A stretch of DNA of 64,000 nt, from assembly GCF_902635505.1 (NCBI RefSeq), contig NC_045430.1:2234677-2298676 (forward strand), written 5' to 3'. Shown here in pieces: positions 56,791 to 64,000 of the stretch; the first letter of the stretch is position 1; every line of letters starts with the position of its first letter. This DNA is from Sarcophilus harrisii (Eukaryota > Chordata > Mammalia > Dasyuromorphia > Dasyuridae). Below the pieces are notes generated by a model. It did not search any database, had not been told where the DNA came from, and saw only the letters and a list, made by a program, of their open reading frames with translations. A program made the translations under genes and the position numbers.

Positions 56791-56852
56791 TGAGATCTGT
56801 CATCACTTGGGAATTTAATTTAATTTTATACACACAAAAAAAGTGGATTCAT

Positions 56853-57298
56853 TATATACTTCAACAACAATACTATATGATGACCAGTTCTGATGGACCA
56901 GGCCATCCTCAGCAACGAGATCAACCAAATCATTTCCAGTGGAGCAGTAATGAACTGAACCAGCTATGCCCAGAAAAAGAACTCTGGGAGATGACTAAAA
57001 ACCATTACATTGAATTCCCAATCCCTATATTTATGCACACATGCATTTTTGATTTCCTTCACAAGCTAATTGTACAATATTTCAGAGTCTGATTCTTTTT
57101 GTACAGCAAAATAACGGTTTGGTCATGTATACTTATTGTGTATCTAAGTTATATTTTAATATATTTAACATCTACTGGTCATCCTGCCATCTGGGGGGGG
57201 GGTAAGAGGTGAAAAATTGGAACAAGAGGTTTGGCAATTGTTAATGCTGTAAAGTTACCCATGCATATATCCTGTAAATAAAAGGCTATTAAAAAAAA
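56853..57298 (+). mobile_element. 5'-truncated LINE-1 3' end with target-site duplication
   Basis: It starts TATATACTTCAACAACAAT and ends GTAAATAAAAGGCTATT plus an A-tail. AAAAAAAGTGGATTCAT is present at 56836-56852 and again at about 57295-57311. Confidence 0.92.
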
Positions 57299-57344
57299 AA
57301 AGTGGATTCATATTGTCCTGATTATGGTATGAAACTGAATTCCT

Positions 57345-57900
57345 TCATTTTTCAATTATTAAGCATTCATTAAGCATCTTTTATGTGTCAGTCACAATAC
57401 TGCCACAGTGCCTACAAAGGCAAAAAAAATCTGTCTCTGCCCTCAAGAAGCTTATACTTCATTGAGTGGGGAAAAACCACAGGAATACAGAAAATTAAGT
57501 ACATAATGAATAATTTAGAGAGAAATGACATAAGCAAATAGGGAAAGCACAAAAGACTCAGTAGGAGATGGTGCCTGAGATGAACCTTGAAAGGAGTCAG
57601 CTATTTTACAAGGCAGAAATGAGGAGGAAATGCATTCCAGGAATACAGCAAATTCATGGATGCAAAAGCACAGAGTAAGAAAAGGAAGATCACATACAGG
57701 AAACAGAAAGCACATTAAGACAGGGAAACAAAATATATATCATGGACAGTGTTTTACAACAAGCCTGGAAAACCAGGTTTAGATCTTTAAAAGTCAGATG
57801 AGTGGATTTTTTACCAAGAAGAAAATACGGGCTTCTAAGGCAAGCAAGTGACATAGTTCTGCATGAAGCATGAGTTTAAAAAAGAGATAAGTTGATGGGA
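57345..57900. mobile_element. Ancient L2-like sequence
   Basis: TAAGCATTCATTAAGCATCTTTTATGTGTCAGTCACAATACTG...CTGCCCTCAAGAAGCTTATACTTC...GAGATGAACCTTGAAAGGAGTCAG resembles common old LINE/SINE phrases (TGTGCCAGGCACTGTGCTAAG...CCCTCAAGGAGCTTAC). Confidence 0.5.
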
Positions 57901-59410
57901 AATAAATTAGGACACAAGTGCAACAGACCAGAGAACAGGTTTTGGGGTCCAGAATCAGTGTGGCGGCTATATAAGTGAAGGAGAAAAATGTTAGATATAT
58001 TGTCTAGAGAAATGTATTAGCTTGATAACCAATTGAACATGATAAGTAAGAAAAATGAAAGTCAAGATAACTATTAAATTGGGAATCAGGATGACTGATA
58101 GGATGGTGGTATTCTTAATGACACAAGAATATTAAAAATAGGGGAGGATCTGGGAGAAAGATGATGGTATTCTTTTAAGAACAACTACAAATGGGATCTA
58201 GTTGAAGACACCCAACTGGCATCTGATAGTCCTGGCCTGGAATTCAGTAATGAGACAGGAACTATTCGAACAAACTACAAAATCTGTCCATTAGTATATA
58301 AAAACTTGGACAGATATAGCAAATAAGACAATGAACTGAGTCTAGAACTTAATAGAAGAAAAAAAAGTGAGCTAAATTGTCTTTGGGAAATTACAAAATT
58401 GTTTTAATAAAATATCTTTAAAATACCAATACTCTATTGATAGTAGTATTTTAAAAATCATAAAGTCAGAGAAAATACAACAAGGAATTAGAAAGAATCA
58501 GAATAAAATACGATTAAGAAAGAAAATGGGCTGGTAACATGAAAAGTGGCAAAGTCCATGCACAGTCTATGTGTATGTCACTCTTTCTTGAAGATTTACA
58601 ATGTAGGATAGCCCTAGAATGATGATGGGTAGTTTTCCTATGACAAATTTATGGGCATTCATAAACAAGAGGGATACAGAATAGGTAGGATTGGATGAGT
58701 TGGGCTCTGAATCACTGGAGAGAGTATACAAATACATTAATTACAGATTCATTTGAGTATCTCAATATAAAATATTTCTATAAAATGGTAACAAGAGATC
58801 ACTATACTATTGTGTATTTTTTTGTAGCTAATACAATTAAAAATTTAATTGAATTCCTCAATTTCTTTTTATGTATCAGACTGATTTTCCTAATATATTC
58901 CACTCCCTCTCTCAAAAACGTTTTTATGGACAAATTAAGTTCCTTGGCCTTCTTGTTTCCAAAAGTTAAGTTAAAACTTTGACCATCATAACTATATTTT
59001 CCTGTGAGAAATGGATGGGCATTATTTTGTTTTACCCAGTTGTGACAATTGAATTGGAGAAATGAAACTCATATTAGAAAACTGAAACCAACAAGGATGT
59101 CAAATAATAAAGAGTAGAGGTTATCTCCCCCCAAAGAGTATAAGAATGGAAGTTCCTTGAGGGCAGGGAATGACTATATAAAGAAGGGTGGTGATTCACG
59201 TGGTGTAACTTCTGTTTAACATTAAATTAACAGGGAATCAGAGGAGGGACTTGCCCTTCAAGATAAGAAATAAAATACTATCCTAGGAGTTTCAAAGGTG
59301 TGTTTACTAATCTAGGTACCCATTCTTTCTTTGTGTGCCTGTGTGTTTTGGAAAAAAGTTTCATTTTATTTTGTGTGTATTAATGATATGTAGTAGTATA
59401 ATTGCAAAGA
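57900..59410. other. Intergenic, no gene recognised
   Basis: AT-rich. The 95-codon frame at 58695-58982 shows no domain. Confidence 0.4.
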
Positions 59411-59414
59411 TTTT

Positions 59415-59560
59415 AATTCTAGAATGTCAGAGTTGAAAGGGACATTAATTTATCTTTATTTTACAGATGAGGAAACTAAAATCTAAAGAGGTTTTGACTT
59501 AATTACACAAGGTCATAGGTAGAAGCAAAGTTCAGACTGAAATTCATTTCATTTGTAATG
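59415..59560 (-). mobile_element. MIR-like fragment, antisense
   Basis: TTTATTTTACAGATGAGGAAACTAAAATCTAAAGAGG...ACACAAGGTCATAGGTAG is the reverse MIR core. Confidence 0.55.
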
Positions 59561-59779
59561 AATATGTTAGTTATATCCCATACTTGAGTACATCTAAAAC
59601 ATAGGAAAATCTTATAAATTTGAAAATACTGTCCTTTTTTGAAAAAGTTATTCGGAAGAGTCCTTTCAAACCTACCCTTACCTGCTTTTAAATCTTCTAC
59701 TTTTCTGAGTTTTATCTCCAGATTTTTTTTTTTTTTTAGAAAAATACCTTTCTCAGGGATCTATGCTTTATTCTGTTTT

Positions 59780-59985
59780 TTTTTTTAAATAAAGCTTTTT
59801 TATTTTCAAAACATGGACAATTTGACAATATTGACCCTTGCATAGCCTTGTTTCAGATTTTCTGAAATCTCCTCCCCTAGATGGCAAACAATCCAATATA
59901 TGTTAAACATGTTAAAATATGTTAAATCCAATATGTATAAACATTTATACAATTATCTTGCTTAGGCATCCATTCTTGCAAGAAT
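59780..59985 (-). mobile_element. LINE-1 3' end, antisense, other subfamily
   Basis: AAATAAAGCTTTTTTATTTTCAAAACATGGACAATTTGACAATATTGACCCTTGC...CTCCCCTAGATGGCAAACAATCCAATATATG is the reverse of a marsupial L1 3' UTR, different from the plus-strand copies. Confidence 0.65.
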
Positions 59986-59989
59986 TTAA

Positions 59990-61065
59990 AATAAATCTTT
60001 CCTTCATTCATCAGTGAGTCAGTGGAGTTCTTGGTGAGATATTTTGTTTCTTACATTCCTATGTTTGCTTTTATTTTTTGTTTACTTCTTGATTTTGAAA
60101 AGTACACCTACTATTTCCATATATCTTTGAGGAAAAAATAGTGGATAACCTTTGGAAAGATTTAAGAATTAGGTTTTTCACTCTTCAGTTGAAGTAGCTG
60201 TCATTTGCATTTGGTTTATTTTTCCTATCACTCCAAGAAAGAAACCCATATCACAGCAAATTATTTGCTTTGCAAATACTACAAACCTCCCCCAAAGGTA
60301 AAGGAATGAAGCATTCAAGGAAGGCAAAATAAATATAGTAGAAGGAGGGGGAGAAGGGGGAATAGGCCTACAAAGACACCTACCAGGTTAACAGCTACAA
60401 CAATGGGGCCATTAAGAGAATTCTTACTGAAAGTACATAAAGAAACCAGAGTGAAAACAAAAATCAAATAAAGGCTTAATATAGCTGGACAAAACCTCAC
60501 TAAACCCCACAAAACCCTGCTTACAGGTAAATCAGTGCGGGACAAAACTAAACTGCAGAATGTTAAAGCACAGAAAAAGGGAGAGAGGTGGAAGAAACTA
60601 AGATGAGAAAGAAATAACTAGATGATGGATGGAGAGATAACAATGAAAGAAAAATAACTTCCGTCTTTCTCAGAAAGAAGGCCTATGGGAGAATGGCTGA
60701 AGTGACAAATGGAGGAATTTAAATGGTTAGGAAGGTGAAAATCTCAATTTGGGGGTGGAAGGGGAGTCCAAATGTTCTATAGGGGAAAAAGATACTTTAT
60801 AATGGGAAATGGGGATTTTACAATGGATATAATCTGTAGGGCAATGGGGGAATCTCCCTTTCAAGAGTACTGAGACTCCAAGACAACATCCTTCCTCAGG
60901 AAAAGGGAAAGCTGAGCTCTTGGGGAACTGTGATACAGAGATAAATGGAAAAGTATGGCTCCCAAAAGAGACTGTATGATAAATAGGGATAAATAGGGTG
61001 ACATGATCATAGAGAGGGCAAAGGGCAGTAAGGAACTGCTCAGGTAGAGGCAGGTGAAAATTCCT
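59990..61065. other. Intergenic, no gene recognised
   Basis: Short frames only. The text 60290-61060 is A/G-rich. Confidence 0.4.
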
Positions 61066-61083
61066 AGTAAGAGAAAATGTCTT

Positions 61084-61793
61084 TATCCCAAAGAGATCTT
61101 AAAGAAGGGAAAGGGACCTGTATGTGCAAGAATGTTTGTGACAAGCCTCTTTGTAGTGGCCAGAAACTGGAAACTGAGTAGATGCCCATCAATTGGAGAA
61201 TGGCTGAATAAATTGTGGTATAGAAATATTATGGAATATTATTGTTCTGTAAGAAATGACCAGCAGGATGAATACAGAGAGGCCTGGAGAAACTTACATG
61301 AACTGATGCTGAGTGAAATGAGGAGGACCAGGAGATCATTATATACTTCAACAACAATATTATATGATGATCAATTCTAATGGACCTGGCCATCTTCAGC
61401 AATGAGATGAACCAAATCAGTTCCAATGGAGCAATAATGAACTGAACCAGCTAAAGCGAAAGAACTCTGGGAGATAACTAAGAACCACTACATAGAATTC
61501 CCAAATTCCTCTATTTATGTCCCCCTGCATTTTTTATTTCCTTCCCAGGCTAACTGTACAATATTTTGGAATCCGATTCTTTTTGTATAAAAATTAGTTT
61601 GCACATGAATACTTATTTTGTATTTAATTTATACTTTAACATATTTAACATGTGTTGGTCATCCTGCCATCTGGGGGAGGGAGTGGGGGGAAGGAGAGGA
61701 AGAATTGGAACAAAAAGTTTGGCAATTGTCAATGCTGTAAAATTACCCATGCATATAACTTGTAAATAAAAAGCTATTAATAAAAAAAAAGAG
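61084..61793 (+). mobile_element. 5'-truncated LINE-1 with target-site duplication
   Basis: It begins TATCCCAAAGAGATCTTAAAG in ORF2 and ends CTTGTAAATAAAAAGCTATTAAT plus an A-tail. AGAGAAAATGTCTT flanks it at 61070-61083 and 61794-61807. The 3' end differs from the copies at 6.8, 49.1 and 57.3 kb (AACTTGTAAATAAAAAGC against TCCTGTAAATAAAAGGC), so two L1 subfamilies are present. Confidence 0.92.
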
Positions 61794-61809
61794 AGAGAAA
61801 ATGTCTTCT

Positions 61810-62555
61810 CCGACAGGAAGGGTATAGGTTCCCCTCCCCCTCTCCCACATAAAACTGCAAATTTATTATGCACAACTTGCTATTCCTTTTAAATATGTAG
61901 TAAAGTTATCATGTAAATTTATTTTTATTCCCTAAAACATGCATTTAAAAAACAGAGAAAGGCAACTTAATATGCATTTTAAAAAATTGGAAAGCCAAAG
62001 TGTAGGATAATAGCAACCACATAAATAAATAGAGACTCTCAAGGTTAAAAAAAAAAAAAGGCCAAAGGGGATTTATTATGATCTGGAGAGAAAGGTTAAC
62101 TCCTAACAGATAAGTGTCATCAATATAGGAGTTCGAAGAACAAACTGAAAAACACAGAAGTCCGATTTCCCCATCTACTCCCTCCCCACACTGCACTTCA
62201 TTCCCTTTGTCTGGGGGTAAGACATACTCTTTAAACATGAAGTCTATCCCAGAAACAAAAGAATATTAGTAAATAAAAACTCTTAATTCAAATTTCCTAG
62301 AAAACTGTATATAAGGAATTCTATTATGAATTCCAAAGTCATCATAGCCTTTAAAAAGAAGTACTTAGAAGTTAAATTAAGAGAGGATGGAAAACTGAAG
62401 GAGAAATGTTCATGCAAGACAACCCAACACCTGCATTTCTTTACCTATAGCTCAACTATTGTAAAGTCTCAAGGCCATATTTCCTTGAGATCTTTACTCA
62501 GTTTATCCTATACACCAATAAATAAACCTAAAATAACAACAAGAAATATTTTTAT
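61810..62555. other. Intergenic, no gene recognised
   Basis: AT-rich, with an A-run at 62047-62059. No gene is seen. Confidence 0.4.
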
Positions 62556-62559
62556 GCAC

Positions 62560-62755
62560 AGCAAATTTTGCAGAGTAGATTACAAATATTTTATTTGATC
62601 CTCTGAATCCTAGGAGGTAATATCTCCAATTTACAAAACAAATTGAAACAGATCGGTTAAATGACTTGCCCAGGCTCAAGAGAGACCAATTATTTCAGTC
62701 TCGATTTAAAATTTGGTCAGCACTCCATTTACCTAGCTGCCATTCTGGCTGCCTC
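62560..62755 (-). mobile_element. MAR1/MIR-like SINE, antisense
   Basis: TTGATCCTCTGAATCCTAGGAGG...ACAAATTGAAACAGATCGGTTAAATGACTTGCCCAGGCTC...CAGCACTCCATTTACCTAGCTGCC follows the reverse SINE layout and ends in the tRNA-like head. Confidence 0.7.
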
Positions 62756-62949
62756 ATGCCATAGGCACAAAGAAGAGATACTAAAATTGGACCATTTTAA
62801 TAGCAAACAAAACCCATATAGAAATGGTTCTTTGAAAAGACTAATTGATAAACCTTTTGTCAAAAGATCTAACTGAACAAAACAGCCAATGAACAAAGTA
62901 AATTCACACTGCCAGAAGAAAGTAAAAGAACTACCAAATGCATATTGAT

Positions 62950-63870
62950 ATGGTTTATGATGTGGGCTTAAGACCAAATGACATGGTTTGAAAACCAAAA
63001 AATATCTGATATAGACACCAGATGATGTAGACACTAAAAGTTAGGGTTTGGTCATGTGAAGAATTCACAATGACATCATTCTCTTTCAAAAATCTAGATT
63101 TATTTAGGGAAGGTTATAGACAAAATGAAGGGATACAATGACAATGGAATGGTAAATAGGAAGCAGAGTGGGAGAACATAATAATTAATGATGAAAGGGC
63201 AAGTTCCTTAGGAACCCAAAAGAGTTAGTGGTTACAGGAAGGAGAAATGAGGTCAGAATGCATAGTGAAGTTACATTGGCCTTGTTTATGAAGAAAACTA
63301 GCCAGAGTGCTGGAGGCTGCTAAGTCTCATGATTCCACAATTCTTAGCAGGAGAAGCTGAAGATTTCTCTTTAAACATTTAATGCCATGTATACTTATTT
63401 TGTATTTAATTTATATTAATATATTTAATGTATAGGCCATCTAGGGGAGGGGTGGGGGAAAGAAGGGAAAAATTGGAACAAAGGTTTTGCAACTGTCAAT
63501 GCTTAAAATTACCCATCATATAACTTGTAAATAAAAAAGCTATTAATATATATAAAATAAAACATTAAAAAAAAAAACAACATTTAATGTGAACTCCCTG
63601 TCAAAACTATATTTAAGATGTTTCAGAGTCTCACTTGGCATACCACTTGGTTACCAAGAGAAATCATCAATCAATTAGGTATTAGTTACCTGTCTCTTGG
63701 AGGTGTGAACTCAAAGGTTGACTCCTCCTCTGAGAGAGTGGGATTGTGGTTTTGACTTTGGAATCCATACTGAATACTCTTGGAATTCCCAAAGTGTGAA
63801 CTCCATTGAGTACTTAAATACATTAGTAAGCTAGAGAATGCTAAGTACCATGCGAAATTAGGCAAGTGAC
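62950..63870 (-). mobile_element. Antisense LTR related to the 52-55 kb LTR, with an L1 inside
   Basis: 63700-63830 shares GGTGTGAACTCAAAGGTTGACTCCTCC...AAGTGTGAACTCCATTGAGTACTTAAATA with U3 of the split LTR (54727-54825). A TATA-like CTTAAATATAG (minus) lies near 63617-63607, and AATAAATCTAGATTT (minus) near 63104-63090 could be the poly(A) signal. Both borders are uncertain. Confidence 0.5.
63385..63578 (+). mobile_element. Very short LINE-1 3' end with target-site duplication
   Basis: CCATGTATACTTATTTTGTATTTAATTTATATTAA...AACTTGTAAATAAAAAAGCTATTAATA and an A-tail form the L1 3' end. AACATTTAATG flanks it at 63374-63384 and 63579-63589. Confidence 0.85.
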
Positions 63871-64000
63871 TTATCACTTTGTAAAGGATTTTAACACTTA
63901 GTTAACCTAATTCAGTTTCCTTATCTGTAAGGATAATACCATACCTACACCTAGAGTACTTTTGTCACAAGACTGTATTGAAGGTCAATGGAAATAACTG

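Overview
This window is vertebrate nuclear DNA, almost certainly from a marsupial. It contains several copies of a LINE-1 whose 3' end reads ...CCTGTAAATAAAAGGCTATTAAA, MAR1/WSINE-like tRNA-derived SINEs, RTE/BovB remnants, endogenous-retrovirus solo LTRs and a cluster of KRAB C2H2 zinc-finger genes. Nothing bacterial is present: no operons, CRISPR arrays or rRNA/tRNA genes. The repeat style would suit an Australian marsupial, but I cannot name the species.

The backbone is three tandem KRAB zinc-finger units, all on the minus strand, at about 7.9-15.9 kb, 18.7-24.1 kb and 30.9-40.9 kb. Their exon order is the same: first exon, an 83-bp second exon, KRAB-A, KRAB-B, then one long finger exon. 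Unit 3 is a complete gene (exons 40313-40409, 39898-39980, 37212-37338, 36847-36942, 31189-33629). Its splice phases join into 947 codons with 23 intact fingers. The start codon lies in a CpG island with a ZNF143-like site upstream. Units 1 and 2 are dead. Unit 1 has a KRAB-A exon with about six single-base deletions and a frameshifted finger array, but its exons 1, 2 and KRAB-B and its CpG island look intact. Unit 2 has a stop in exon 1, a stop in KRAB-A, a lost splice acceptor, no visible KRAB-B, and an antisense LTR inserted in its fingers. A few decayed fingers at 28.6-28.9 kb are the remains of an older array.

The flanks are layers of mobile elements. Left (0-7.6 kb): a probable LTR, an RTE-type reverse transcriptase remnant, a 5'-truncated L1 with a clear target-site duplication, and a 600-bp GTCAC-rich minisatellite. 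Right (41-64 kb): a GC-rich minisatellite, a 676-bp solo LTR with a 6-bp duplication and repeated U3 boxes, a 419-bp solo LTR with a 6-bp duplication, four recent 5'-truncated L1 copies, and a nested structure at 52.46-55.56 kb. There an antisense LTR with seven 107-bp tandem repeats in U3 was split by a processed GTF2F2 (TFIIF beta subunit) copy. That copy keeps a 241-codon open frame and sits downstream of the LTR promoter in the same direction.

The window therefore shows one probable working gene (a KRAB repressor), one open retrocopy of uncertain function (GTF2F2-like), two zinc-finger pseudogenes and many retroelement insertions whose relative order can partly be read. I saw no clearly new biochemical system. 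The most unusual items are the AT-hook-like motif in the first exon of the intact zinc-finger gene, the LTR/GTF2F2 nest, and the SINE present in only one of two duplicated introns.
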